Origin: Rheinheimera sp. MM224
GTDB taxonomy: Bacteria; Pseudomonadota; Gammaproteobacteria; Enterobacterales; Alteromonadaceae
DNA length: 64,000 nucleotides
Direction of reading: 5' to 3'
Assembly: GCF_947090785.1 (NCBI RefSeq)
Contig: NZ_OX352320.1
Location: 558,001 to 622,000 of the forward strand
The notes under the pieces are model-generated. The model did no database searches and had not been told where the DNA came from. It worked only from the letters and a program-made list of their open reading frames with translations. The position numbers and the translations under genes were made by a program. Positions 43,046 through 51,773 of this stretch are shown here, piece after piece. Position 1 is the stretch's first letter, and every line of letters begins with the position of its first letter.

Positions 43046-44020
43046 TTATACCTTTTTCAGTTGTTTTGTCAGCTTCTTCAGCTCGTCCTCAAATCGATCA
43101 TCATCTTGCTGTGGTTTTTTAATCTGCTGAAACAGATCCTGGGCTTTGCCTTTTTGTTTTTGGATCAGGTAAATCTGCGTAAGGCGCAGCTGTGCCCAAC
43201 CGAATCTGGCATGGTCGCTGTCCTGATAAAAAGCCAGATATCCTTCTAATGCTTGTTGTCCTGTGACAGGATCTTGTTGCTCTGTGGCTGCAAGCCGACC
43301 CAATTGGTAGTAATAACTTTGTTGCTCTGACAAATCCGTCGCTGCAGCTGCGGCTTTTTGATACTGGGTAAAAGCAGTGGCATGGTCTTTATTTAAACTG
43401 AGTAAATTGGCATAGGTACCCAGCAGCGTGGCATGGTCTGGCTGCAGCTGTAATTGTTGTTCTAAGAGTTTCAGCGCTTGTGACAACTGATCGTCCTCCA
43501 ACAACACATCTACTGTGGCCAACGTACCTTCTGGCTGAAGTTTTGCTGCCAAAGCTTTGGCCAGTTTTTCTGCTTCTTCGGTATCACCTCCTGCAATAGC
43601 GGGGGCCTGCAAATAAAAGCCGATCAGGGTTTGTTGTGCTGCCAGGTTGGCCGGATCGGCTGCTACCGCCTGACGCAAAAAAGCCAGACCAGCCTTGGCG
43701 TATGAGCCTGCAGACAAAAAGCTGCTGTCTTGTGCCAGATTCAACTGATTGAGCCCGGCCAGTCGCAGCAACTCCGCATCATTCGGATACTGCGCCAGTG
43801 CTTTATCCGCCAGCAGTTCTGCTTGTTTTGATTGGCGCAAGCCCAGCATGGTTTTTAACTGCAGGACCAGCAGGTCTTTGTTGCTTAGATCGGTGACGGG
43901 GCCTAACTGGTGTTGTAACAGAGTAAATTTATCCCGCTCCAGCAACTGCTCATAGGAGCTTAAATCGCTGGCGGTGAGAGTAAAACTGCTTAAAGCGGCA
44001 ACCAAAAACAACGTTTTCAT
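43046..44020 (-). CDS. Exported TPR-repeat protein
   Basis: 324 residues. A signal peptide (MKTLFLVAALSSFTLTASDL) is followed by tetratricopeptide-like helix pairs across most of the length, e.g. LLADKALAQYPNDAELLRLA, AGLAFLRQAVAADPANLAAQ, LLEQQLQLQPDHATLLGTYA and FTQYQKAAAAATDLSEQQSY. The C-terminus is rich in Lys, Gln and Asp. Such periplasmic TPR proteins serve as scaffolds for envelope complexes or secretion; no specific role can be read. It precedes (in transcription order follows) the DUF2256 gene and may share a transcript with it. Confidence 0.85.
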   Translation of the reverse strand: MKTLFLVAALSSFTLTASDLSSYEQLLERDKFTLLQHQLGPVTDLSNKDLLVLQLKTMLGLRQSKQAELLADKALAQYPNDAELLRLAGLNQLNLAQDSSFLSAGSYAKAGLAFLRQAVAADPANLAAQQTLIGFYLQAPAIAGGDTEEAEKLAKALAAKLQPEGTLATVDVLLEDDQLSQALKLLEQQLQLQPDHATLLGTYANLLSLNKDHATAFTQYQKAAAAATDLSEQQSYYYQLGRLAATEQQDPVTGQQALEGYLAFYQDSDHARFGWAQLRLTQIYLIQKQKGKAQDLFQQIKKPQQDDDRFEDELKKLTKQLKKV

Positions 44021-44090
44021 TTGGAGATCCTGTGAGTAAGTTAACGCTTATTTAACAGGTTCAGGTCGTTGTAACACAATAGGCCGAAGG

Positions 44091-44225
44091 TCACTTTTTA
44101 CGTCTACAACGCTCTGAGCAGTACTTCACTTCAGGCCAGTTTTTTTGCCATTTTTTCCGCCAGCTAAAAGCTAAACCACAGCAGGCGCAGATTTTTTGAG
44201 GAAGATGTAATTTGTGATGGGTCAT
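44091..44225 (-). CDS. DUF2256 small cysteine-rich protein
   Basis: 44 residues, a gene easily missed by length filters. The pattern [19 protein letters not shown] then [16 protein letters not shown] is the full DUF2256 signature: CxxC and CxxxC pairs that probably bind one zinc, with a conserved WRKKW. The function of DUF2256 is unknown; it often lies next to cryptochrome/photolyase or other small genes, but none is here. No strong ribosome binding site is visible. An inverted repeat (44229-44255) lies just upstream. The match of nearly the whole protein to the family pattern makes the call strong. Confidence 0.88.
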   Translation of the reverse strand: MTHHKLHLPQKICACCGLAFSWRKKWQKNWPEVKYCSERCRRKK

Positions 44226-44228
44226 ACA

Positions 44229-44255
44229 GGCTCCGTTTTGTCAGATTACGGAGCC
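44229..44255. terminator. Inverted repeat between two minus-strand genes
   Basis: GGCTCCG / CGGAGCC stem with a 13-base loop, 18 bases after the stop of the 44274 gene. No T-run; it may be a weak terminator or a leader structure for the DUF2256 gene. Confidence 0.5.
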
Positions 44256-44273
44256 CTGAGAGAAAAGGATCGA

Positions 44274-44738
44274 TTAAGAGTCTAAATAAGGACGGCCTGA
44301 CATCATTTGTTTTGCCAGTTGCGATTCTGCTTCGGCGTCATTCAGTTCCAGTGTGGCAAATTGCACATCAAACTGAATTAAATCATCGTCCGGTAACATC
44401 TGGGCTATCAGTTTGTCTGGCACCTGACCCACCTGACGATAAGCGTTTATAGCCACCTGGGCTGCTTGTTCCATCAACTGAAAAAACTGCCCCAAGGGGA
44501 ACTGTTGAAATATTTCGGCATCCAATTGCGCCCAGCCTAATAAGTCACCACTGATACTGCCATCGGCATGATCGGTAAATAACATAGACACTGCCGGGAA
44601 AGGTGGGTTTTCACCCGATTGGTAGTTGTCCAGATCCTGCTCGTCAAATACCAGTATAAAACCAAATCCCGGGCAGCCTTCGGCGTCCATATCATCAAAA
44701 GCAGGATCGTAAATTAAATACAAGGGACTATCTGACAT
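44274..44738 (-). CDS. Conserved acidic hypothetical protein
   Basis: 154 residues, very acidic (many Asp/Glu, e.g. DPAFDDMDAEGCPGFGFILV at the start), soluble, no signal peptide. The central FPAVSMLFTDHADGSISGDL and C-terminal QMMSGRPYLDS give no family I can name. A GGAAAC element about 12 bases before the ATG is the only ribosome-binding-like signal. It is upstream of DUF2256 on the same strand. The low pI and compact length suggest a cytoplasmic accessory protein; function unknown. Confidence 0.65.
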   Translation of the reverse strand: MSDSPLYLIYDPAFDDMDAEGCPGFGFILVFDEQDLDNYQSGENPPFPAVSMLFTDHADGSISGDLLGWAQLDAEIFQQFPLGQFFQLMEQAAQVAINAYRQVGQVPDKLIAQMLPDDDLIQFDVQFATLELNDAEAESQLAKQMMSGRPYLDS

Positions 44739-44975
44739 GAGTACTCTGTTTCCAAACCAACAAGGCGCGCTATTTTACCTAAGCTTCTGCCTTAGCTAAA
44801 GCTGTAATTGTTAACTTGGTGTTTTAATGCGGTATTTAGTAGCTTTGGGCTGTTTATTTCTTCGTCAATTCTCTGCTGTTCAACGGATCTGATGCAGGCT
44901 CTGGTACTCAACATAGTCTGGCTAGGCTACAATCGCGGCATTCATTTGAATTTGAAGTTGTAAACGGAGTGACCT

Positions 44976-45302
44976 ATGAGTGAGTTCAGTCGTATTTCAG
45001 TAGCGACAGCGCTGGAGCAAATACAGCAGCATAAAGCAGTAGTCGTCGATATTCGTGATGAGCAAAGTTATGCTTCTGGTCATATTGCCGACTCTTTCCA
45101 TTTAACCAACGGCAGCCTGAATCAGTTTATACAACAAACTGAATTTGAAACTCCGGTGGTGGTAGTGTGTTATCACGGTAATTCCAGTCAGGGCGCTGCT
45201 CAGTATCTGGCACAACAGGGTTTTGAAACTGTATTCAGTATGGATGGCGGTTTTGAAGCCTGGCGTCAGCAATTACCTTTTGTCACAGCTTCCCATGATT
45301 AA
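44976..45302 (+). CDS. glpE: Thiosulfate sulfurtransferase GlpE
   Basis: 108 residues, single rhodanese domain, same size as E. coli GlpE. The active-site loop VVCYHGNSSQGAAQYL contains the catalytic Cys; VVDIRDEQSYASGHIADSFH and FSMDGGFEAWR are the family's other conserved segments. It transfers sulfur from thiosulfate to cyanide or thiols such as thioredoxin. AGTGACCT-like signal precedes the ATG. Its end overlaps the glpG start by eight bases, the usual glpE-glpG pair, here without the glpR or glpD genes found in enterics. Confidence 0.94.
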   Translation: MSEFSRISVATALEQIQQHKAVVVDIRDEQSYASGHIADSFHLTNGSLNQFIQQTEFETPVVVVCYHGNSSQGAAQYLAQQGFETVFSMDGGFEAWRQQLPFVTASHD

Positions 45303-46143
45303 AATTGGTGATTTTGCCTCTTCTGCTACAGCTCTGAGTCTGGCTGATTATTGTAAAAATCAGCAACTGGATGTCAGTGTGGTGGTGCATTCTGCAGAGC
45401 AGGCTGAGCTGTGGTGTGCGCCAGAGCACGCGCAGCAGGTGTTGGCTGAGTTAGAGCGATTTTTATTGAATCCTTACGCCGATCGTTATCAGGCTGCGGC
45501 ATGGGACAGAGCTGAAGTGGTAGATTCTGCTTCGGGATCAGCAGGTTTGGCTGGGTACTGGCAACAGCTATGGGCCAAAGGTGGCTGGTTCACCCATATG
45601 GTCTGGTTGTCCACTTTGCTGGTGTATGGCTGGCAACAAATTGATCCCTGGTCTGCTTTAGCTGCGTTGCAGCTTCAACCTGAACTGGGCTTAAGTTTAC
45701 AGCAAGGCTGGCGTTGGTTTACTCCGGGCTGGTTACATTTTTCAGGCTCTCATTTGGTGTTTAACCTGATTTGGGTCTGGTATTTACTTGGGCCGCTGGA
45801 GCTGAAGTTAGGCCGTATTGTGGCTATCAGTCTGACCCTTATTGTGTTGCTGCTATCCAATCTGACGCAGTTTTTAATGGTCGATGCTAACTTTGGTGGT
45901 ATGTCTGGTCTGGTGTATGGACTCTTTGGTTTTTATTGGATATGCGGTTTATTAAAACCCAATTGGGACCTGCAAATCAGTAATGGTTTAGTTGGCTTTA
46001 TGTTGATTTGGCTGGTGATTGGATTTTTTGATTTACTGTGGATTTCGATGGCGAACTGGGCGCATCTGGCAGGTTTGTTGGCTGGAATTCTGTGCGCTTT
46101 ATTGCTTATTGTTGCAAGTAAAGCACTCACCGTACAGCGCTGA
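45295..46143 (+). CDS. glpG: Rhomboid intramembrane protease GlpG
   Basis: 282 residues. A cytoplasmic N-terminal domain (1-85) precedes six membrane helices. The catalytic serine is in FGGMSGLVYGLFGFYW and the catalytic histidine in ANWAHLAGLLAGIL; the oxyanion-side His/Asn are in WLHFSGSHLVFNLIWVWYLL. GlpG cleaves membrane proteins within their helices. The ATG at 45295 overlaps glpE by eight bases; the frame is open farther upstream only as an out-of-frame shadow of glpE. A strong hairpin follows directly. Confidence 0.94.
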   Translation: MIKIGDFASSATALSLADYCKNQQLDVSVVVHSAEQAELWCAPEHAQQVLAELERFLLNPYADRYQAAAWDRAEVVDSASGSAGLAGYWQQLWAKGGWFTHMVWLSTLLVYGWQQIDPWSALAALQLQPELGLSLQQGWRWFTPGWLHFSGSHLVFNLIWVWYLLGPLELKLGRIVAISLTLIVLLLSNLTQFLMVDANFGGMSGLVYGLFGFYWICGLLKPNWDLQISNGLVGFMLIWLVIGFFDLLWISMANWAHLAGLLAGILCALLLIVASKALTVQR

Positions 46144-46156
46144 CAGTACGGTGAGT
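46125..46156. terminator. Terminator hairpin between glpG and the FliL-like gene
   Basis: Perfect 11-base stem ACTCACCGTAC / GTACGGTGAGT with a ten-base loop, overlapping the glpG stop and ending nine bases before the convergent FliL-like stop. No long T-run on either side. Confidence 0.65.
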
Positions 46157-46164
46157 CAGGTTTG

Positions 46165-46575
46165 TTAGTGGTACAGGTATTTAGTAAACAATACGTCTTT
46201 TAAAATATCCTGACCTGTCTCTTTTTTCAGAGTATCACGCAGCTGATTCAATATTTTTAACCGTATTTCTTCGCGGCCTGTTAAAGACTTAATAGTGTCA
46301 GCGTTCTCGCGGCCGAAGGCGGCAACAATTTTATCCAGGATCAGTGGTTCGTGATGCGTCACCACTTCCAGATATTTTTTGTCCATAATCATCAATTCCA
46401 TGGTTACCCGCACATAACCCAGCTCTTCAGTGGTTGGGGTGACATAGTTAGTGACTATATCCGGGTCAAAACCAAAATAAGCGTAACTCGCCTTCATCGG
46501 CGTATTGGCTTCATCCTGAGCCCAAAGATTTTGACTTAACAATAAAAAAACAAAACAAGTCAGCGCTTTTTTCAT
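46165..46575 (-). CDS. FliL-like exported protein
   Basis: 136 residues. Signal peptide or N-terminal anchor (MKKALTCFVFLLLSQNLWAQ) then a FliL-type domain: ELGYVRVTMELMIMDKKYLE, VVTHHEPLILDKIVAAFGRE and a C-terminal GREEIRLKILNQLRDTLKKE. FliL supports the flagellar stator; this stand-alone copy with a cleavable-looking signal resembles the second, non-flagellar-operon FliL-like protein of Alteromonadales. ATG at 46575 is chosen because it begins the signal peptide; an upstream ATG (46605) adds ten polar residues. No flagellar genes are near. Confidence 0.82.
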   Translation of the reverse strand: MKKALTCFVFLLLSQNLWAQDEANTPMKASYAYFGFDPDIVTNYVTPTTEELGYVRVTMELMIMDKKYLEVVTHHEPLILDKIVAAFGRENADTIKSLTGREEIRLKILNQLRDTLKKETGQDILKDVLFTKYLYH

Positions 46576-46636
46576 CCGGTTTACTCTTTCATTTTTATCA
46601 AACATTCAGAAAAGGATCTTACCCGAAGGTCGGGCG

Positions 46637-47788
46637 TTAAGCTATCAATGCTGGCATTTCTTTTGCCAGTCGTAAGCGTTGTGCCACCATTTTTCCGGTT
46701 AAGGCAAAACCGAGTAACACCCCTGCTGGGTTTTGAAACTTCGCCACCCAGTCCAGTTCTTGTCCCTCCAGAGTCCATTCACCTTGCTGCTGCGGTGCTG
46801 CTGGCCAACTGACAACAGGCAAAGCTGACGACTTAACAATGACAGGCATGACAGGAAGTTGTACTGCAGTGTTTTGTCCTGTAAGAGTTAAAGCCAAAGC
46901 TTTAGCTGATAAACTAATAGGCTGAATATACATCAGGTTATAACCACATACTTCAGCACAGTCGCCCAAAGCATAGATATCAGCAGCCGAAGTTGCCAGA
47001 GTTTGGTTCACCTTTATGCCTTTTCCACATTTAATACCTGCTTGTATCGCAAGTTGTAAATTAGGCTTTAAGCCGACAGCTGAAAGTATCAGTTCTGTAT
47101 TCAAACTCCGGCCATCAGCTAATGTCAGCTTCAGTTGCTGTTCGGTGAACTCAGCATCTGCGATAGCCGAACCCCAATAAAATTCAACCCCAAGCTTTGT
47201 TAACTGCTGTTGCAACACTTCCCCCAATTGAGCGGGTAACAGCTGAGCCAAAGGCTGTTGCTCAAGGGCTATCACGGACACCTGAAAACCAGCTGCTGCT
47301 AAATCATTAGCATATTCGATGCCAACTAAACCTGCGCCTAACACAGTGATTTTTTGTTTGCCTAAGCTTTGCTGCAGGAAATTCTGATAATCGGTTAGGT
47401 CATTGACGGACCAGACCAGGCCCGCAGTGGCGGCAGGTAAAGGCAGTTTGACTGGACTGGCACCTGTCGCTAATACCAATTGCCGGTACTTTATAACGCC
47501 TTTATCTGTATGCAGTTGGTGTTGTTCGGCGTCAATCTGTTTCGCATGGCAATGCGGCCAAATCTCTATGTTCAGTTCATCTGCCATTTGTCCTGCAGTT
47601 TTTTGGATAAAATCTGCGGCACTTTTTTGTTTGCTAAAGCCGTTGGATAACAATGGTTTGGAGTAATAATCTGCGCTGTCACTGCTGACAAGGCAAATAC
47701 TGCGATCCGGATCCAGCTTACGTAACTCTTTGGCAAGGCTATAACCGGCGTGGCCGGCGCCAATAATTAAGGTATGGCAATAGGTCAT
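46637..47788 (-). CDS. FAD-dependent NAD(P)H oxidoreductase, rubredoxin-reductase/NorW type
   Basis: 383 residues, pyridine nucleotide-disulfide oxidoreductase class II. N-terminal FAD fold (LIIGAGHAGYSLAKELRKLD), ATG motif (LVLATGASPVKLPLP), NAD fold (ITVLGAGLVGIEYANDLAAA) and the second FAD motif (DIYALGDCAEV). It lacks redox-active CxxC pairs, as in rubredoxin reductases and NorW, which pass electrons from NADH to rubredoxin or flavorubredoxin. No rubredoxin gene is adjacent, so the acceptor is unknown. It is divergent from ubiC. Confidence 0.88.
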   Translation of the reverse strand: MTYCHTLIIGAGHAGYSLAKELRKLDPDRSICLVSSDSADYYSKPLLSNGFSKQKSAADFIQKTAGQMADELNIEIWPHCHAKQIDAEQHQLHTDKGVIKYRQLVLATGASPVKLPLPAATAGLVWSVNDLTDYQNFLQQSLGKQKITVLGAGLVGIEYANDLAAAGFQVSVIALEQQPLAQLLPAQLGEVLQQQLTKLGVEFYWGSAIADAEFTEQQLKLTLADGRSLNTELILSAVGLKPNLQLAIQAGIKCGKGIKVNQTLATSAADIYALGDCAEVCGYNLMYIQPISLSAKALALTLTGQNTAVQLPVMPVIVKSSALPVVSWPAAPQQQGEWTLEGQELDWVAKFQNPAGVLLGFALTGKMVAQRLRLAKEMPALIA

Positions 47789-47920
47789 AAAGTGAGGAAT
47801 GGTAACAATATCATATCGCTATGGTAATCAATTTCCCGCCCAAAGGCATTACATAGCTTACGTACCAATACGATGGCAAAATTGTTATGATGCGCGGCAA
47901 CTTGGTTGCAGTTTAATTTT

Positions 47921-48445
47921 ATGCACAGCACAGACAGTCTTTTTCAACTCAATGCCTTGTGGCAAAACGCCATACAGCTGGAATTACCGGCTGCCCTCGA
48001 ACCTTGGTTGCTGGGGCAGGGGTCGCTCACGGCTCAGCTTAAAAAACGCTGCCAGGATTTCAGACTGGAGTTGGTGACTGAACATTGGCAAACACTGCCG
48101 GATTTTTTGCAGCAGCAATGGCAACAACCCCAGGGTCTAAAGCGGGATGTTGTTTTGTGGTGTGATGGCAAAGCTTGTGTCTATGCGCAAAGCTGGTTTC
48201 CTGAGTCCACACTGGAACAAATGGAGGCTTTAGCCCGATTGGGTTCACAGCCTTTAGGTGAATATATTTTTCAGCATGCCAGTTTAGAGCGTGGCGTTAT
48301 TGAAGTGGCTGTGCTTGACGCAGGACTCTTGTTGCCTGTGGTTGGTCCGCAGCAAGAGTTGTGGGCCAGACGTTCCATCTTTTCGGTGCAGCAACAGCCC
48401 TTGTTGGTGCAGGAAATCTTTTTACCCGGAGTGCTTGAGCTATGA
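47921..48445 (+). CDS. ubiC: Chorismate pyruvate-lyase
   Basis: 174 residues. Converts chorismate to 4-hydroxybenzoate plus pyruvate, the first step of ubiquinone synthesis. Family features: DFRLELVTEHW, VVLWCDGKACVYAQSWFPES, the LGSQPLGEYIFQH stretch and LWARRSIFSVQQQPLLVQEI. ATG at 47921 gives MHSTDSLFQLNALWQ; a TTG five codons upstream is possible. It overlaps ubiA by four bases (ATGA), so the two are translationally coupled, as in E. coli. Confidence 0.93.
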   Translation: MHSTDSLFQLNALWQNAIQLELPAALEPWLLGQGSLTAQLKKRCQDFRLELVTEHWQTLPDFLQQQWQQPQGLKRDVVLWCDGKACVYAQSWFPESTLEQMEALARLGSQPLGEYIFQHASLERGVIEVAVLDAGLLLPVVGPQQELWARRSIFSVQQQPLLVQEIFLPGVLEL

Positions 48446-49308
48446 AATGGCAGTTGCAATGGCAGAATTGGCCTTATTACCGCCAGTTAATGCGGCTGGA
48501 CCGACCTATTGGCATTTATCTGTTGTTATGGCCTACCTGGTGGACCTTGTGGCTGGTGTCTTCCGGTCTGCCTGATTTAACTTTGCTCGCTGTATTCAGC
48601 GCCGGAGTGGTGCTGATGCGATCCGCAGGTTGTGTGATTAACGACTATGCTGATCGCAATTTTGATGGCCATGTTGAGCGCACCAAAGCGCGGCCTTTGG
48701 CGGCAGGATTGGTCAGTAGCGGCGAAGCATTGCAGCTGTTTGGATTACTGCTGCTGTGCAGTGCAAGTTTGCTGCTGTTTTTAAGTCCAGCCACCCAATT
48801 GTTATCTTTGGTGGCTGTTGCTCTGGCTATTCTTTACCCTTTTATGAAACGCTTTACTTATCTGCCACAGTTTGTTTTAGGAGCTGCCTACAGCTGGGGT
48901 ATGCCTATGGCTGCTATGGCCGTTACAGGTAGTATTCCGCTATGGATTTGGTGGTTGTATCTGGCTAATTTAGCTTGGACTGTGGCTTTTGATACCTTTT
49001 ATGCCATGGTCGATATGGACGATGATAAAAAGATTGGCGTTAAATCCACTGCGTTATTGTTTGCCCCCTATTGCCATCCTATTATCGCTGTATTGCAGCT
49101 GCTTTTTTTAACCTTAATGGTCTGGGTAGGCCAGCAGAATGGCATGGGCTTGTTTTATTATGCGGCCTTGTTTTTGGTCTTGCTCAGTTTTGTCCATCAG
49201 CATTGGCAGGCTAAAACTCAGGGCAGGGCAGGTTGCTTGCAGGCATTTTTAAATAACCATTACAGTGGTTTATTGCTTTTCGCTGGTATAGGCCTGGATT
49301 TGTTATAA
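48442..49308 (+). CDS. ubiA: 4-hydroxybenzoate octaprenyltransferase
   Basis: 288 residues with about eight to nine membrane helices. The two prenyl-diphosphate/Mg motifs are visible as NDYADRNFDGHVERTKARPL and DTFYAMVDMDDDKKIGVKS. It prenylates 4-hydroxybenzoate in the inner membrane, directly after UbiC. It overlaps ubiC by four bases and, at its 3' end, overlaps the convergent PepSY gene by six bases. Length matches E. coli UbiA. Confidence 0.96.
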   Translation: MKWQLQWQNWPYYRQLMRLDRPIGIYLLLWPTWWTLWLVSSGLPDLTLLAVFSAGVVLMRSAGCVINDYADRNFDGHVERTKARPLAAGLVSSGEALQLFGLLLLCSASLLLFLSPATQLLSLVAVALAILYPFMKRFTYLPQFVLGAAYSWGMPMAAMAVTGSIPLWIWWLYLANLAWTVAFDTFYAMVDMDDDKKIGVKSTALLFAPYCHPIIAVLQLLFLTLMVWVGQQNGMGLFYYAALFLVLLSFVHQHWQAKTQGRAGCLQAFLNNHYSGLLLFAGIGLDLL

Positions 49309-50031
49309 GTCGCTGCGCTTTTTTCGTCGCCATGGCAATAACAAAGCCCCAGTCAGGGTAAAAAATAACGCTGTAGCAGAAAACACAATCAGTAGTGGAT
49401 GGTTAAAATCTTCTCTGTCTTGGTAATCCATAATATGTAGCATCCAGACAAAATCGAAGATACGCCAGTTAGTGGTGCGTACCGACAAAAGTTTGCCTGT
49501 GTACTCTTCCAGATAAAAGCTACTGCCTTCCTCATCTGCAAACTGCACTTGCCATAAAGGCGCAGCTAAGTGCCTGACTTCAAAAGGTGCTTGTTGCAGG
49601 CGCTGTATTTTGTCTATTTCAGCAGTGCCCTGATACTGACGTCCCGCTAAGTCTTTTACCTGAGCTTCTGTTAATGGAGCTATCACTTCAGCTGTTAAGG
49701 CAGAATAATACAACTGTTGATTGCCTTTACTGAATTGATAAACAGGGGTAGTGCCTTGTTGGCTGAGTTTCAACTGATGATCGGGGAGTTGCTGTGCCAG
49801 CTGCGCAGGAGATAAAGCCTGACCCCAGGCTGGTATAGGCAGAGCCTGACGCAAATGTTCGCCTCGTACTTGCTCTATAGGTAAAAGGCTCATCACCAGA
49901 CCACTGCCAAACCAGAAAATCAGTTGCAGCAGTAACACCCAGCCAAGATACTTATGTACTCTGCGCCAGAACGACAAACGAGCCAATGACGAGAGCGGTG
50001 ACACCCGGGACGAAGATAAGAACACAGGCAC
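49303..50031 (-). CDS. PepSY-associated membrane protein
   Basis: 242 residues. An N-terminal helix (YLGWVLLLQLIFWFGSGLVM), a periplasmic region with two PepSY-like segments (QLAQQLPDHQLKLSQQGTTP; PFEVRHLAAPLWQVQFADEE with LEEYTGKLLSVRT) and a C-terminal helix followed by RRKKR. Proteins of this type are linked to iron-siderophore uptake or to inhibition of periplasmic peptidases; the substrate is unknown. The start is uncertain: GTG codons at 50031 and 50025 follow GGAAAC, and no ATG is present early. It ends six bases inside ubiA on the opposite strand. Confidence 0.8.
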   Translation of the reverse strand: MPVFLSSSRVSPLSSLARLSFWRRVHKYLGWVLLLQLIFWFGSGLVMSLLPIEQVRGEHLRQALPIPAWGQALSPAQLAQQLPDHQLKLSQQGTTPVYQFSKGNQQLYYSALTAEVIAPLTEAQVKDLAGRQYQGTAEIDKIQRLQQAPFEVRHLAAPLWQVQFADEEGSSFYLEEYTGKLLSVRTTNWRIFDFVWMLHIMDYQDREDFNHPLLIVFSATALFFTLTGALLLPWRRKKRSDL

Positions 50032-50106
50032 TGTTTCCGATTTTTTTTATTATCTTGCCTCGAAGCAAAGCGTAGTGCGAGTGTTTTATGGGATGTTTTA
50101 TGCTTT

Positions 50107-50733
50107 TTACTCTGAAGGATCAACCTGGCCCTGAATGCTGCTGTTATGTCGAAACCAGCCAGCAATGCTGTAGCGGGTTTGTGCTGCTGGTAACACTTCA
50201 TGTGGAAAGCGACAGCTTTCAAAAATCACCAGCGTGCCAGCTTTTGGCTGTACTTTAGTTAACAGTTGATCCTGTTCGTCATAGAGCACCAGCTCGCCGC
50301 CTTGCTCTACTGTATTCAGATAACAAACACTGGATAACACACGATTCGAACGACCAACAAAAGCATCCAGATGTTTCTGATAAAAGTCGCCTTGCTGGTA
50401 GCGGGCGTAATGCGCTTCAAAATCTATTAAACCTAAAAAGCAGCGTTGGTTCATATCCTGTTGCAATAGTGCCATCTGCTGTAAATACTGCTGCTGCACT
50501 GAGTTAGCTGTACTTAGCCATGCCGTATGATCGCGCCTTACTTGCTGATTTAGCTGATGCTGACCCTGACGTCCCACTCCTGCTGCGGTCAAACTTTGCT
50601 GTTGCACGTCCTGATACAACTGCCAACATAAGTCAGCCGGAATAGCCTGTTCCAATATCACATAGCCATGCTGATAAAAAGGGCAGGCTATCTGTTCCAG
50701 CCAGTGTGTTGAGGTGGGCCATTGATAGGACAT
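50107..50733 (-). CDS. 2OG-Fe(II) oxygenase (prolyl 4-hydroxylase-like)
   Basis: 208 residues. The double-stranded beta-helix oxygenase motif is complete: His and Asp in YQKHLDAFVGRSNRVLS, the distal His in CRFPHEVLPA and the 2-oxoglutarate-binding Arg in TRYSIAGWFRH. N-terminal QHGYVILEQAIPADLCWQLY is typical of the SM-20/PiuC-like group. It probably hydroxylates a protein or small molecule in the cytoplasm. The ATG at 50733 (MSYQWP) follows GCGGA; an ATG 27 bases upstream is also in frame. No clear partner gene. Confidence 0.88.
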   Translation of the reverse strand: MSYQWPTSTHWLEQIACPFYQHGYVILEQAIPADLCWQLYQDVQQQSLTAAGVGRQGQHQLNQQVRRDHTAWLSTANSVQQQYLQQMALLQQDMNQRCFLGLIDFEAHYARYQQGDFYQKHLDAFVGRSNRVLSSVCYLNTVEQGGELVLYDEQDQLLTKVQPKAGTLVIFESCRFPHEVLPAAQTRYSIAGWFRHNSSIQGQVDPSE

Positions 50734-50797
50734 AACAACTATTCCGCTCTGTTTCATCATGAAATTGCGGCTTTGTACGCCAGAAGCTGAACAGCTG

Positions 50798-50835
50798 TCA
50801 AGACAACACAGAGCCTCTCTGCTGTGTTGTCTTGA
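50798..50835. terminator. Long hairpin after the ECF operon
   Basis: Perfect 14-base stem TCAAGACAACACAG / CTGTGTTGTCTTGA with a ten-base loop, 11 bases after the stop of the exported coiled-coil gene. No T-run follows, but the stem strength suggests termination or 3' end protection. Confidence 0.7.
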
Positions 50836-50846
50836 GGAGGAAGTTA

Positions 50847-51773
50847 TTAATACTGGTAGTAGCTGGCTTTCTTCAATAAAGCAGGTGCATCAATTTTTCC
50901 TGTAACACACTGGTTAATATCGGATTTTTTTACCACCCAGTAGTGATCTTTGGCATTGTCACGGCCTGATAAGCTCAGTTGAAAAGACACAAACTCCTGC
51001 TCTTTTAAATCCCTTAAACTGGCACCGTAATCACACAAGGTATTACTGAATACCTGACCCACTTTAGCCACCAATTCAGTCTGGCGCTGCGCTGCCAGCT
51101 TTTGTTGCTCAGCGCGTTTTTTATTGTATTCCAGCTCTTGCTCTGTCAGATTTTTTTGCAACTGTGCCAGCTGAGTTTTCAGTTGTTCTGACTTTTGGTT
51201 AATTTCGGTCAGCTTCTTTTGCTGATCTGAATCCAGCTTACTGACTTTGGCTGAGAACTCGATATCGCGTTTTTCCCGCTCGTAATCCCGTAAATCACGC
51301 TCTATATCACGGCGCTCTTCCCGCAGATCCCGCAGTTTTTCACTTTGATCCTGCTGTTGTTCTGCCATGGCCTCGGCGGCTTCAGCCATTTCTTCCATAG
51401 CTTCTTCATCAAAGCTAAAACTAAAGCTGTTGCCGTTCTCCGAGATGCTGATGGAGTTTGCCACGTTGGCTGCAACCGCTACCCCTGAACCTGGTGCTGG
51501 AGCCATAGCTGGCATCGGTGGCATAGGAGGCATGACAAAATGCCTTAACCAGCCACTGTTACTGTCGACCCGAAAGGCTACCCCTTGCCCAAACAGATAG
51601 CTGTGCTGAATGCGGCCTATGCTGGAATGTTCTTCGCCGCCTAAGGAGCTTTGCAGTATATCCTGCATAATTTTCAGGTTTTGTCCGAGTTTGGCGTTCA
51701 CTTCTGTGGCTGCAAAACTGTTGCTTGCGATAATAAGGCCTGCCAACAAGGAGACTTTGCTGAACATCTTCAT
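50847..51773 (-). CDS. Exported coiled-coil protein of the ECF-sigma operon
   Basis: 308 residues. Signal peptide 1-22 (MKMFSKVSLLAGLIIASNSFAA), a Met/Pro-rich linker (MPPMPPMPAMAPAPG, about 82-96), then a long charged coiled coil (about 130-240; e.g. EKLRDLREERRDIERDLRDY, LKTQLAQLQKNLTEQELEYN) and a C-terminal globular part with two Cys (FSNTLCDYGASLRDLKEQEF and INQCVTGK) that could form a disulfide. No family is recognised. Last gene of a three-gene operon with an anti-sigma-like protein and an ECF sigma factor, so it may be the envelope sensor or the main output of that sigma factor. Confidence 0.8.
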   Translation of the reverse strand: MKMFSKVSLLAGLIIASNSFAATEVNAKLGQNLKIMQDILQSSLGGEEHSSIGRIQHSYLFGQGVAFRVDSNSGWLRHFVMPPMPPMPAMAPAPGSGVAVAANVANSISISENGNSFSFSFDEEAMEEMAEAAEAMAEQQQDQSEKLRDLREERRDIERDLRDYEREKRDIEFSAKVSKLDSDQQKKLTEINQKSEQLKTQLAQLQKNLTEQELEYNKKRAEQQKLAAQRQTELVAKVGQVFSNTLCDYGASLRDLKEQEFVSFQLSLSGRDNAKDHYWVVKKSDINQCVTGKIDAPALLKKASYYQY

